Below, piece after piece: positions 44,805-53,504 of a DNA stretch of 64,000 nt (the stretch's first letter is position 1; each line of letters opens with the position of its first letter). The stretch lies in NCBI RefSeq assembly GCF_017873415.1, contig NZ_JAGGKD010000001.1, positions 339,973 through 403,972 on the forward strand. Direction: 5' to 3'. Source of the DNA: Methanolobus bombayensis (lineage in GTDB: Archaea; Halobacteriota; Methanosarcinia; Methanosarcinales; Methanosarcinaceae). The translations under genes were made by a program, and so were the position numbers. Below the pieces are notes generated by a model that made no database searches, was not told where the DNA came from, and saw nothing but the letters and a program-made list of their open reading frames with translations.

Positions 44805-47714
44805 ATGAGTGAACTTCCATGGGAGAATAAAAAGATAGCAGAGGTAATGGCCTCAGTAGAAGATGAGTCCTCATCAGATGCTTCAGGTACCTCTGAACTG
44901 AATAAAAGTTCTACACCACCTATTCCCGACATACTGGCAAATGCATTTGCCGATACACCAATGGAAGAGGCAAAAATAGAGGTAGATGAAAACGAACAGG
45001 GTCAGGCAGATGATGTCACACAACAAATGGAAACTTCTCCTTTCGGTGACTTACCAGACCTTTCCGCATTAAGTGGTAATCCACCGGTTCCTTCTCTTTC
45101 TGAAGAGAAAGTTTCCCCTCCTGAATTACCACCATTTATGAAACCTTCGGAGGATTCTGAAATTGCCGGTGCTGGTAAAATTCCTTCTCCGGAAAAGCCT
45201 GTTGATCTAGGTGGGATTATTTCTCCCGGCTTCCAACCGGCCAGACCAGTTCCTCCAAAACAAGGCAATCCTATGAAAAAAAGATCTCCTCCTCCACTAT
45301 TTGAACCACAGATATTCTCTGACGAAGAATCTGAAGAACTACCTTCAGTTGAAAACACAGCACCTCCTGTTCCTTCATCTCTTCCAACAGATCAGTTCCC
45401 TCCGATGGGCACGCAGTCCGAAGATAAACCTCCTTTTCCGAAGTCATTTCCCCCATCAGAATCATCTGCAGAGCCAAATCCATTTGAAGTTGCAGATGAC
45501 AATATTCCTCTCACTGATTCTTTTGCTCCTACCGAGTCTGCTGTAGGCTCCAATCCATTTGAGGTTTCCGATGGCAATGCACCTCCCACTGATCCCTTTG
45601 CTCCTACCGAGTCTGCTGTAGAATCCAATCCATTTGAAGTTTCCGATGGCAATGCACTTCCCACTGATCCCTTTGCTCCTTCCAAGTCTGCTGTGGAACC
45701 CAATCCCTTTGAGGTTTCCGATGGCAATGCACCTCCCACTAATCCTTTTGCTCCTACCGAGTCTGCTGTAAGCTCCAATCCCTTTGAGGTTTCCGATGGC
45801 AATGCACCTCCCACTAATCCTTTTGCTCCTACCGAGTCTGCTGTAGAATCCAATCCATTTGAAGTTTCCGATGGCAGTGTACCTCCTACTAATCCTTTTG
45901 AGGATTCTGTATCTGGTCAAGCTCCAACTAATCCATTTGGCGAACCCATTTCGGACATGGGTAATTCCACGGAAAAGAAAAGTAATGCACTAAAAGGTTC
46001 AGTAAAGGTGCCAATAGATATGGGCTCACTTAAGAAGAACCTGGAAGGACTTTCCGGTATCACAAAAGGTTTGTTAAAAAATCTCACAAAAGGCAAGAGC
46101 CTTATTGAAAGAATGGAGGACATGCGCGAGGAAGTAGATATTGCCGAGAATGTAAATAATACTCCTGATACAAGGCGTTCCCCATCAGATTCGCCTTTTG
46201 ATGCTGATCCTTTTGCTGTACCGGAGAACGTAGATTTTAATCCCTTTGCTGTTCCTGATGAGCCAACGAATATGAACTCTATGGAATCTACCAAACCAGA
46301 AAAATCCTCTCAGGAAACTGAAGAAAGCAAAAAAGGTGAGAACATTGAGGATATAGTTCATGTAACGCCCATAGAGAAGCCTATTATGGAGATGAAGGAC
46401 GAATATCTGGCAGATATTGAAGATGATGGTGATGTCGGAACAGGCGAAATAGATACTTTTGAAAAGGATGAGTTAATTCCGGATTCAATTTCTGTTTCAA
46501 AAGATATTATTTCTGAGGAATCTGGTCTGAACGTTACATCAGGATTTGGTGATGCCGGAGTTGAAAAAGATTCTGATATTTCTGAGCAGTTCACAGGTCT
46601 TGTTGCGGAAGAAAGCTCTTCTTCTTCAGGAACGGAACTCTCAAAGAAGGTTCTTTCCAGAGAATTAAAGAACATAAAAATAGACGCAGATAAAAAGTTT
46701 GAGAATTTTGAAGGTGAACTTGGAACTCTCAAAACGGATATTGGTGACATTGGCACACAATTCTCATCACTGAATACTGAAGTTGAAAATGTTTCTCAGA
46801 AAATCATGGTTCTCAGTGAATCCGTAGCTGCTGCTGTAAGTTCAAGTGAGAGTGCATTATCTCAAAACAATGCTCGTTTTGATGGAATAGAGGGAAAGAT
46901 GGCTCTGATAGAAAGTCAGGTTTCAGAATTTGAGTCTTCAGTTTCTTCTCTTCAATCTGATAATGGTTCCATCAGGTCTGACCTTTCACTTATAGAAGAA
47001 AATGTATCTGAACTTGTAGGTTCTTATACGGCTCTTCTTGCTCAACTACACGAATCATTGCAGGAAAATGAAGCTAAATTTGAAGTGCTTGCTGATTTGT
47101 CATCTAAGATCGATTCTTTTGGAACCAGAGTGGATGGCATTGAGAAATTGCAGGAAGAATCCAGGTCAACCTCAAAAGAATTCTCAAGGTCTATGTCATC
47201 TGTAGTTGACAATCTTGGAAAGGTCTCTTCAGATTTCCGGGAATTTAGAGAGGGTTACGAAAATAAAAATACAGAATTGCTTGAAAAAATAGAATCTCTT
47301 ACTGAATATATGGAAAGCGAGCTAAAAAAACTTGGTGCACGAAGTTATAAGGGATTCGGACAGAATGTCCATCTTTCCAATATTGTGAAAAATTCCAGCA
47401 ATATGAAGCTCTGTATGGAATGGCTTGAATTCCTGATGGAACTTGTAGGTCGTAACAACCTGCCGGATATATTGTCTTACTATGAAGAACTCGGCTGGAT
47501 CACTGAGAAAGTAAGAATGGAGCTCCTGCATTATGCTGATGGCATTGATTTCTACATGGAGAAGCCTGACTGGAAACTAACTCCGGATGACCATGTCAAA
47601 TCTATATGGTTCATTGAAAGCCTTGCAGGTATGAAGGTTGATAAGAACAGGCTTTCTGTTATAGAAAGAGATATTGAGAAGGTCAAAAAAGGATCTGAGA
47701 TCTACGGTATATAA
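44805..47714 (+). CDS. Large ArlCE-domain protein with NPF tandem repeats and coiled coil
   Basis: About 969 aa, twice the size of the operon copy. Order: a short N-terminal segment MSELPWENKKIAEVM, a Pro/Ser/Glu-rich disordered region, six 25-residue NPFEVSDGNAPPTDPFAPTE-type repeats (45477-45926), further NPFAVP motifs near 46240, an acidic stretch, about 250 residues of coiled coil, and a C-terminal FlaD/E domain (CMEWLEFLMELVGRNNLPD through GIDFYMEKPDWKLTPDDH). The domain predicts contact with the archaellum motor or chemotaxis machinery. The ATG at 44805 is preferred over the TTG at 44796. It stands alone, about 42 kb away from the archaellum operon. Confidence 0.85.
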   Translation: MSELPWENKKIAEVMASVEDESSSDASGTSELNKSSTPPIPDILANAFADTPMEEAKIEVDENEQGQADDVTQQMETSPFGDLPDLSALSGNPPVPSLSEEKVSPPELPPFMKPSEDSEIAGAGKIPSPEKPVDLGGIISPGFQPARPVPPKQGNPMKKRSPPPLFEPQIFSDEESEELPSVENTAPPVPSSLPTDQFPPMGTQSEDKPPFPKSFPPSESSAEPNPFEVADDNIPLTDSFAPTESAVGSNPFEVSDGNAPPTDPFAPTESAVESNPFEVSDGNALPTDPFAPSKSAVEPNPFEVSDGNAPPTNPFAPTESAVSSNPFEVSDGNAPPTNPFAPTESAVESNPFEVSDGSVPPTNPFEDSVSGQAPTNPFGEPISDMGNSTEKKSNALKGSVKVPIDMGSLKKNLEGLSGITKGLLKNLTKGKSLIERMEDMREEVDIAENVNNTPDTRRSPSDSPFDADPFAVPENVDFNPFAVPDEPTNMNSMESTKPEKSSQETEESKKGENIEDIVHVTPIEKPIMEMKDEYLADIEDDGDVGTGEIDTFEKDELIPDSISVSKDIISEESGLNVTSGFGDAGVEKDSDISEQFTGLVAEESSSSSGTELSKKVLSRELKNIKIDADKKFENFEGELGTLKTDIGDIGTQFSSLNTEVENVSQKIMVLSESVAAAVSSSESALSQNNARFDGIEGKMALIESQVSEFESSVSSLQSDNGSIRSDLSLIEENVSELVGSYTALLAQLHESLQENEAKFEVLADLSSKIDSFGTRVDGIEKLQEESRSTSKEFSRSMSSVVDNLGKVSSDFREFREGYENKNTELLEKIESLTEYMESELKKLGARSYKGFGQNVHLSNIVKNSSNMKLCMEWLEFLMELVGRNNLPDILSYYEELGWITEKVRMELLHYADGIDFYMEKPDWKLTPDDHVKSIWFIESLAGMKVDKNRLSVIERDIEKVKKGSEIYGI
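45477..45926 (+). repeat. Six tandem 75-bp repeats inside the large ArlCE-domain gene
   Basis: Units begin at 45477, 45552, 45627, 45702, 45777 and 45852, each with the core NPFEVSDGN and PFAPTESAV. Unit-to-unit identity is high at the DNA level for the middle copies, so copy number may vary between strains. The last unit diverges into NPFEDSVSG. The long minus-strand frames across this region are by-products of the repeat. Confidence 0.9.
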
Positions 47715-47734
47715 GTTATTAAAAGAACAATAGA

Positions 47735-47770
47735 TGTTTGAGGCCAAATGGCCATCAAACAAATCGTTTT
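47735..47770 (+). terminator. Strong hairpin terminator after the large ArlCE-domain gene
   Basis: TGTTTGAGGCC (47735-47745) pairs with GGCC-A-TCAAACA (47750-47761) around an AAAT loop with one bulged A, and is followed by CGTTTTTG. It lies between convergent genes and might serve both. Confidence 0.65.
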
Positions 47771-47792
47771 TGCTAAAATGTGTTTTGTTAGT

Positions 47793-48125
47793 TTAGAACA
47801 TTACTTCCAGTTTATCAGCATAGTCTGCGACCATTGGCACTCTGTATATCTCTCCATTGAATGCTTTAAACATCAGGAGTAGCCAGAGAACAAGTGCGAC
47901 CATTGATAATACAAATGCTATTAACCATCCAAGGAATGGTATGAATCCCAGAACAATATTTAATATGAATACGGCACCAAATAAGACCGTAGACTGTGCT
48001 GCATGGAAACGCACAAATTGATTTTCTTTTTCAATAACTAATAATAATATGCCAGTAATAAATCCTAAAACATAGGCTATTAATCCGGCGATATTTTCGC
48101 TTACTCCTAAATTAGTTTCGCTCAT
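47793..48125 (-). CDS. DUF4870/Tic20-like small membrane protein
   Basis: About 110 aa with three helices. NLGVSENIAGLIAYVLGFIT, ENQFVRFHAAQSTVLFG and a C-terminal LMFKAFNGEIYRVPMVADYA are the typical phrases of DUF4870. The family is widespread in archaea and bacteria and has no known function. The ATG at 48125 has a GGAGAG site upstream; the frame from 48185 adds only an AT-rich, leader-like stretch. Confidence 0.82.
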   Translation of the reverse strand: MSETNLGVSENIAGLIAYVLGFITGILLLVIEKENQFVRFHAAQSTVLFGAVFILNIVLGFIPFLGWLIAFVLSMVALVLWLLLMFKAFNGEIYRVPMVADYADKLEVMF

Positions 48126-48292
48126 AGTAACTCTCCATATAAATGTATATTTTTTTAATGGTTCATTTATGATTACAAATAACAATTGATATATTTATGA
48201 CCTTTAATTCACCACATACTTAACTGTTAATAAAATGACATGTTATTTGTAAGATTTATATATATTTAAACATATCTATTTAATTCATTTCT

Positions 48293-48432
48293 TATTATGC
48301 TGAATGTATTGATTTCTATATGGAAAACCTGAATATAGGCTCACTTCTGATGGCTGCTTCAGGTCTATATGTTTTACAAAAGCTTTGCATGCTGAAAGTT
48401 GAAAATAGCTCAGAATCAATGAATATAAGATG
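48293..48432 (+). pseudogene. Decayed C-terminus of an ArlCE (FlaD/E) gene
   Basis: In one frame the sequence reads YYAECIDFYMEN, and one frame over KPEYRLTSDGCFRSICFTKA. These match, in order, HYADGIDFYMEKPDWKLTPD and DHVKSIWFIESL of the intact protein ending at 47714. A single frameshift near 48324 joins the two parts, after which KVENS may match KVDKN. It is therefore an old, broken copy of the ArlCE C-terminus, about 580 bp downstream of the intact gene. A TATA-like TTTATATATATTTA lies at 48255-48268. Confidence 0.7.
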
Positions 48433-48520
48433 ATTTTGGTTTTTATCTAAAAAAAGAATTATGCTGCATCATGTTTCAACACAGCATAGTTATTACGATA
48501 CTATTAGTTGTTCCTTGATT

Positions 48521-49063
48521 TCACTCTGCCAGTTCAAACGTTGCATAAGCAAGGATCACTGTACTGATAGGTGCTGTAATGAGAAGTCCGATTCCCAGAA
48601 GCAGCGCGCCGATCATGTTGAGTACGATAGTTATAACATAAACAACAATACTCTCTACAGGAGATGTCTTAACAATTTCAATACTCTCTGTAATGGCTTC
48701 AATTCCACCGGTTCCTTCTTTTATAACGAGAAGTGGCATTGAAAACATGAAGAGTATTCCTATTATGGTGCTGAGTATCGATGCTATCTCTCCAAGTATT
48801 CCGGCGACTACCAGATATATGATCATAAATGTCCAGCTTCGGATGAAATTGTCCTTGCTAAAACCTACAAAAACATCATTTATCTCTATCATCTCTCCTC
48901 TTGCTCCCTTAATGGCCATGGATGTAAATCCATAAAAAAGAGGCGCGATGGTAACTATCAATATAGATCCTATTGCAGTTATTAAAAGACCGACAACAAA
49001 TGTAACAATATTCTCTTTTACAACATTCCAGGAATTTTTCAATAATAATTCATAGTCCAACAT
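48521..49063 (-). CDS. Polytopic membrane protein of unknown function
   Basis: 180 aa with about five hydrophobic helices and an N-terminal LLLKNSWNVVKENIVTFVVG. It resembles the DUF4013/glycerophosphodiesterase-membrane-domain type of small archaeal membrane proteins in its pattern of an amphipathic start, paired helices and a repeated IVKTSPVESI-like loop, but the match is by pattern only. Single gene with a TATA-like region around 49110-49130. Confidence 0.65.
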   Translation of the reverse strand: MLDYELLLKNSWNVVKENIVTFVVGLLITAIGSILIVTIAPLFYGFTSMAIKGARGEMIEINDVFVGFSKDNFIRSWTFMIIYLVVAGILGEIASILSTIIGILFMFSMPLLVIKEGTGGIEAITESIEIVKTSPVESIVVYVITIVLNMIGALLLGIGLLITAPISTVILAYATFELAE

Positions 49064-49190
49064 ACCACGTCCTGTATATAATTATTTACAATGACGTGTG
49101 GATTTGGAAAGTATATATACTTATCTATAGTATTATATTAAAAAAAGAAAAAGGTTGACGCAAGATGCGTCATTAGTTATTTAATTATGC

Positions 49191-49688
49191 TTAGAACCTG
49201 ACATCCATGTCAGAAATTAGCTGCTGACTTGTGACATCAATAATCTTTACATTTATAGTTTCACCGGATACTGCTACAGCTCCACCATCACCATTTGTGA
49301 GATTGCTTGTGTCAAGGTATAAGTCTCCGGCTGTGTCAGCATAGATGTACATTACATCTCCTGCATCAAAGTTAGCTGCATCGCCTGTTACATCGAATGT
49401 TGCAGCGCCTTCTGTAGTTGTGTTTCCTGATATGGAAACTGTTGTTCTAGATGACGAAAATACTACTTGGTCGCCGCCCTGATGCTCAAGTTTGATAGTA
49501 GCGTTGTCACCAATATCTGCAGCAGATGCTCTTACACTTGCCTGTGGTGCCTGTTCTGGTGGTCCCATGCCGAATACAAACGCTGCGATAACTGCAGCAA
49601 GGATGACAGTGATTGCGACCATCAGGATTACTCCTATGACCGGAGATACTGCATCCTCTCCCTTAAGGAATTGGTTTGCTTTGCTCAT
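49191..49688 (-). CDS. Archaeal type IV pilin (Pilin_N / DUF1628)
   Basis: 165 aa. The N-terminus has a class III prepilin signal: a short charged leader ending in KGED, then AVSPVIGVILMVAITVILAA, the conserved hydrophobic helix that follows the cleavage site in euryarchaeal pilins. The rest is a Thr/Ala/Asp-rich beta-type domain with several N-X-S/T sites (NATIK, NTTTE, NLTNG) that AglB could glycosylate. It should be processed by a PibD/FlaK-type peptidase not found in the window. The upstream small gene (49715-49921) is 26 bp away in the same direction. Confidence 0.87.
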   Translation of the reverse strand: MSKANQFLKGEDAVSPVIGVILMVAITVILAAVIAAFVFGMGPPEQAPQASVRASAADIGDNATIKLEHQGGDQVVFSSSRTTVSISGNTTTEGAATFDVTGDAANFDAGDVMYIYADTAGDLYLDTSNLTNGDGGAVAVSGETINVKIIDVTSQQLISDMDVRF

Positions 49689-49714
49689 AATTTGTTCCTC
49701 TCTTGTTCAAAAAA

Positions 49715-49921
49715 CTATACTTTCTTTTGCTTTTTTTTCTGGACCACTTTTTCAAGTTTCTTGGTCCACATTTTATCGTCGAGGTCGGTATATTCGCACT
49801 CGAGATAATGTTGCACTGCCATACTCAAGGCTTCTTTTGTTGACGACTCATTACATTTCTTCTTCAAAGCCGCCAGTTCATCTTCCGTGAGTACCGTTTG
49901 TGCATGTACAATTTTAACCAT
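49715..49921 (-). CDS. Small conserved protein (DUF5371-like)
   Basis: 68 aa: MVKIVHAQTVLTEDELAALK, then STKEALSMAVQHYLECEYT and a Lys-rich tail. The middle reads like a ribbon-helix-helix type helix pair (KEALSMAVQHYLE), which would suggest a DNA-binding or antitoxin-like fold; I recall the domain as DUF5371 of Methanosarcinales, with unknown function. AGGAGATACA before the ATG is a good ribosome site. It is likely cotranscribed with the pilin gene. Confidence 0.7.
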   Translation of the reverse strand: MVKIVHAQTVLTEDELAALKKKCNESSTKEALSMAVQHYLECEYTDLDDKMWTKKLEKVVQKKKQKKV

Positions 49922-50381
49922 TGTATCTCCTGATTGTTTGAATCATCTGATGAACTTAGCCGTTCAAACCATCATCATTATAATCATAATGAAAATTGTA
50001 TATAAACTTTGTTACCTGCTCAAAAGCAATTTAAAGGTTCATCCGACTTTTACAGGCCATATTATATATTTGTGAAAATATATTCTATTGCGGAATTTAA
50101 TGTTACTGCAATCGTCAAATTTTTCTTTTATTGGAGTTATTTACTAACTTTTGATTTTACAAAGCTGGCAGAGCTATCAGAATGATTTTATTTTTTTATA
50201 TCCTCTAAGAGAATTCCGTCACTCACAAATATACTTTTTCGTTGTTCTCTCTGAGCTTAGCGTAAGTACTTTCATCGGCAAAAACAAAATAGCACCTCAT
50301 CTATTATGCTACTCTATAGTTGTCAACATCATTTAGAGTTCATCCAAAATTAATTAAAAATTAACAAATGAAGGAAAATTC
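49922..50381. other. 460-bp non-coding divergent region
   Basis: It separates the DUF5371/pilin pair from the ACT-domain gene. A 7-bp inverted repeat GTTTGAA/TTCAAAC lies at 49936-49942 and 49963-49969, close to the start of the minus-strand gene. TATA-like stretches are seen at 49998-50006 (either strand) and 50062-50070. The rest is AT-rich without recognisable genes. Confidence 0.5.
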
Positions 50382-50660
50382 ATGTCATCCAGTCGATTTA
50401 TAATTACTGTTATTGGTATCGATAAAGTTGGTATTGTTGCGGGTATCACGCAGACTATGGCTCAGTATAATGTTAATATAGTTGACATCAGTCAGACGAT
50501 CATGGATGATCTGTTCACCATGATCATGCTGGCGCAGATAAATGAAGACAATTTCGATCTGGCTGCTTTTCAGCAGGCAATGTCTGCTAAAGGAGAAGCC
50601 CTCGGTGTGGAAGTAAAAGTTCAGAACGAAGATGCTTTCCGTTTCATGCACAGGATCTGA
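50382..50660 (+). CDS. ACT-domain protein (UPF0237)
   Basis: 92 aa, one ACT domain: FIITVIGIDKVGIVAGITQT, NVNIVDISQTIMDDLFTMIM. The family binds small ligands, usually amino acids, and is found next to the PFL protein (UPF0210) in many genomes; here it is 9 bp upstream of it. It probably senses a ligand for the pair; the ligand is unknown. AAGGAAA precedes the ATG. Confidence 0.9.
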   Translation: MSSSRFIITVIGIDKVGIVAGITQTMAQYNVNIVDISQTIMDDLFTMIMLAQINEDNFDLAAFQQAMSAKGEALGVEVKVQNEDAFRFMHRI

Positions 50661-50669
50661 GGTGTTGCC

Positions 50670-52031
50670 ATGCTTGTTCATCCTGAAGAGATCCTTGAAA
50701 CAATCAAAATGGTGAGTAATGAGAACCTTGACATAAGGACGGTAACCATGGGTATCAGTCTGCGCGGCTGCAGTCATCCTGATATAGATACTTTCAATGA
50801 GAATGTCTACAACCGGATTATGTATTACGCGAAAGACCTCGTAAAGACCACCAATGACATTCAGAACCTTTATGGAATTCCCATTATCAACAAACGTATT
50901 TCTGTTACTCCGATAGCTATCGTTGCTGAAAGTTGTGATGCAACAGATCTTACATCTGTTGCGCAAACACTTGACAAAGCTGCTGAAGATGCAGGTGTTG
51001 ACTTCATAGGTGGTTTCAGTGCGCTGGTACAGAAAGGCATGACTCCCGGTGACCTGAAACTTATCAGATCCATTCCCGGTGCTCTTGCCAGTACTAATAA
51101 AGTATGTTCTTCAGTCAATGTGGCAACCACTAAAGCAGGAATCAACATGGATGCAGTTGCCCTTATGGGTAAAGTCATCAAAGAAACCGCAGAGATGACA
51201 AAGGACAATTCCGGAATCGGTTGCGCGAAACTGGTGGTCTTTGCCAATGCTCCGGAAGACAATCCATTTATGGCTGGTGCTTTCCACGGTGTCGGTGAGC
51301 CGGATTGCGTTATAAATGTTGGCGTGAGTGGTCCTGGAGTTGTCAACTCAGCGGTGCGTGGTCTAAAAGATCCTACACTGGGCGACATTTCCGAATGCAT
51401 CAAGAAGACCGCTTTCAAGATAACCCGAATGGGTGAAATGGTGGGTCGTGAAGCTGCCCGCAGGCTCCATGCACAGTTCGGAGTGCTCGACCTTTCTCTT
51501 GCTCCAACTCCTGCCATAGGCGATAGTGTTGCTGCAATCCTTGAGGCCATGGGTCTGGAAAGCTGTGGTACTCACGGCACAACTGCTGCACTTGCACTAT
51601 TGAACGATGCTGTCAAAAAAGGCGGAGCTATGGCCTCTTCTTCAGTTGGTGGTCTCAGTGGTGCTTTCATTCCGGTCAGTGAGGATGAAGGTATGATCAG
51701 AGCTGTGCAGCGGGGTTCTCTCTCACTGGACAAACTCGAAGCCATGACAAGTGTTTGTTCTGTTGGTCTTGATATGATAGCAGTCCCCGGAAATACACCC
51801 TCTTCAACGATCTCAGCTATCATTGCCGATGAAATGGCCATAGGTATGATAAACAAAAAGACAACTGCTGTCAGGGTTATACCAGCTCCGGGCACAAAAG
51901 TTGGCGATTCAATAGAATTCGGAGGTCTGCTTGGAAGTGCTCCGGTGATGCCTGTTCATGATTTCAGTTCAGAGCAGTTCATTTCAAGAGGTGGCCGTAT
52001 TCCTGCACCTATACAATCACTTACCAACTGA
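50670..52031 (+). CDS. PFL family protein (UPF0210)
   Basis: 453 aa, full-length for the family. Motifs: [19 protein letters not shown] near the N-terminus, [18 protein letters not shown] and the C-terminal [20 protein letters not shown]. Structures of the family resemble pyruvate-formate-lyase and ribonucleotide-reductase barrels, but no radical site or activity is known. Cotranscribed with the ACT protein and the kinase-like gene downstream. Confidence 0.88.
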   Translation: MLVHPEEILETIKMVSNENLDIRTVTMGISLRGCSHPDIDTFNENVYNRIMYYAKDLVKTTNDIQNLYGIPIINKRISVTPIAIVAESCDATDLTSVAQTLDKAAEDAGVDFIGGFSALVQKGMTPGDLKLIRSIPGALASTNKVCSSVNVATTKAGINMDAVALMGKVIKETAEMTKDNSGIGCAKLVVFANAPEDNPFMAGAFHGVGEPDCVINVGVSGPGVVNSAVRGLKDPTLGDISECIKKTAFKITRMGEMVGREAARRLHAQFGVLDLSLAPTPAIGDSVAAILEAMGLESCGTHGTTAALALLNDAVKKGGAMASSSVGGLSGAFIPVSEDEGMIRAVQRGSLSLDKLEAMTSVCSVGLDMIAVPGNTPSSTISAIIADEMAIGMINKKTTAVRVIPAPGTKVGDSIEFGGLLGSAPVMPVHDFSSEQFISRGGRIPAPIQSLTN

Positions 52032-52080
52032 TACTAACTGATTGTTTATTTTTGCTTTAAAAAGAAAACTGGATGATCAT

Positions 52081-52581
52081 ATGATAATAACTCTCATCGG
52101 TATGCCTGGTGCAGGCAAAAGTTCTGCAGGACACAAACTGGCCTCTATGCTTGGCTATCAGTTCATCGACACGGACAAACTGGTAATCGATGATTCCGGA
52201 AAAGGTTTGCAGGACATTGTTAATGACCTGGGAGATGTAGCGCTGCTGAAGGCAGAGGAGCAGAGTATTGTTACTATGAACCTGAAAGACAATAGCATCA
52301 TTGCCACCGGTGGCAGTGTCGTCTACTCGGAAAAAGCAATGAATTTCCTGAAAGGACATTCAGTTATTGTTTATCTTGAGGTTCCCTTTGGAACTATTGT
52401 TACTCGCCTGTCCAACCTCACAACCCGTGGTGTTGTTGGGCTCAAAGAAAAAGGTCTGCACGGTCTTTATGAAGAGAGGACTGGTCTTTACCTGTCCTTT
52501 GCAGATCACATAATTGAGGTTGGCAGAAAAGATAAAGTGATGGATGTTGTAAATAAAATAAGGAAAGAGTTAATGCTATAA
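52081..52581 (+). CDS. Shikimate-kinase-like P-loop kinase with changed substrate residues
   Basis: About 166 aa, AroK fold. Walker A LIGMPGAGKSS and FIDTDKLV (the substrate-binding Asp) are present, as are a lid Arg (TTRGVVG) and YEERTGLY. Two parts differ from true shikimate kinases: the FR pair that binds the substrate carboxylate is replaced (LGDVALLKAEE), and the GGG motif reads TGGS. Most archaea use an unrelated GHMP-type shikimate kinase, so a different substrate is well possible. The ATG at 52081 is preferred over the TTG at 52042. Confidence 0.8.
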   Translation: MIITLIGMPGAGKSSAGHKLASMLGYQFIDTDKLVIDDSGKGLQDIVNDLGDVALLKAEEQSIVTMNLKDNSIIATGGSVVYSEKAMNFLKGHSVIVYLEVPFGTIVTRLSNLTTRGVVGLKEKGLHGLYEERTGLYLSFADHIIEVGRKDKVMDVVNKIRKELML

Positions 52582-52615
52582 CCTCTTTTCTGAATTTTGC
52601 GGATAAAAGCTAACA

Positions 52616-53458
52616 TCATTTGTCCTTAGTATCCCACCATATCTTAACACGCCTGGAACAGGCATCATAAATATAGTTACCATCTTCTTTTTTAAGAGTC
52701 TCTTCCAGATATTGCTTCAATATTTCCTTCTGCTCATCATTCTCAATTGAGAAATGGCTTGACAGATTGTCGACTGCTTCATCAAGTGTTGCGTAGTTTT
52801 CAGTTCTTCCAAGTGTGAATGTCTCCATATTTGGATAAATTCCCATCTGGTACAGCACATTGAAGAGTACATCACATTTTGGTGTAATGAAATATTCAGT
52901 TCCGTGCAACCTTGGCCATATATCAATTGAATGTTCGTCCCATGATGTGTTTCCTGCAAACCAGTAGAGGTAGATGTATCCTGAAGCCACTGCAAGCATA
53001 TCTTCTATAGCTTTGCGGATGTCCGGCATTCCCAGTGAGAATGAGGCAATAATTACATCATATGGTCCTTCAAGGTCTTTTTCAACATCAATGTCCTCCC
53101 ATCTTTTCCTGACTATATTGATATTGTTTCTTCCGTAAGCGACCATGTTCTCTTCCAGAACTTCTATCATACCGCTTGAAGGTTCCACAGCAGTTACATG
53201 TTTCACCTTTTCTGAAATTGGAATTGCAAGTGTTCCGGGTCCGGCACCAATATCAAGAACCCTGGATTCTGGAGTAATGTTCAAACCACTGATAACATCC
53301 CGTGCTCTTTGCTGGTTGTTTCTTTGCGACATCTCCCAGAATCTTTTTGCGTTTTCTTTTTCTTCCCATATTGAAGCGCACTCTTTCTTGTTTCCACTTT
53401 CAAGATGTCTTTTCATTTGCTCTATCCAGACATTGCCCCAATCTATGTCAATTACCAT
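52616..53458 (-). CDS. Class I SAM-dependent methyltransferase linked to an ABC importer
   Basis: 280 aa. SAM motif I VLDIGAGPGTLAIP (about residues 64-77), motif II VTAVEPSSGM and VIIASFSLGM follow. The N-terminal WIEQMKRHLESG with WEMSQRNNQQRARDV is seen in methyltransferases that accompany metal or corrinoid importers in methanogens. It is the last gene of the minus-strand operon after the importer ATPase. The substrate is unknown; a metallophore or cobamide-like cargo is a guess from position. Confidence 0.8.
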   Translation of the reverse strand: MVIDIDWGNVWIEQMKRHLESGNKKECASIWEEKENAKRFWEMSQRNNQQRARDVISGLNITPESRVLDIGAGPGTLAIPISEKVKHVTAVEPSSGMIEVLEENMVAYGRNNINIVRKRWEDIDVEKDLEGPYDVIIASFSLGMPDIRKAIEDMLAVASGYIYLYWFAGNTSWDEHSIDIWPRLHGTEYFITPKCDVLFNVLYQMGIYPNMETFTLGRTENYATLDEAVDNLSSHFSIENDEQKEILKQYLEETLKKEDGNYIYDACSRRVKIWWDTKDK

Positions 53459-53504
53459 TTTTTTCCTCTGGGTTTGTTTTTGATCATCATCCTTTTTTAT
53501 CTGC

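Noticed and set aside
45392..45920. Two long minus-strand reading frames (about 150 aa each) inside the large ArlCE gene
   Set aside because: They arise from the 75-bp repeats on the plus strand, are repetitive themselves and have no ribosome site or family resemblance; the plus-strand frame is continuous through the whole domain architecture.
50385..51550. Minus-strand frames of 193 and 226 aa opposite the ACT and PFL genes
   Set aside because: Both are antisense to well-conserved families with good ribosome sites on the plus strand.
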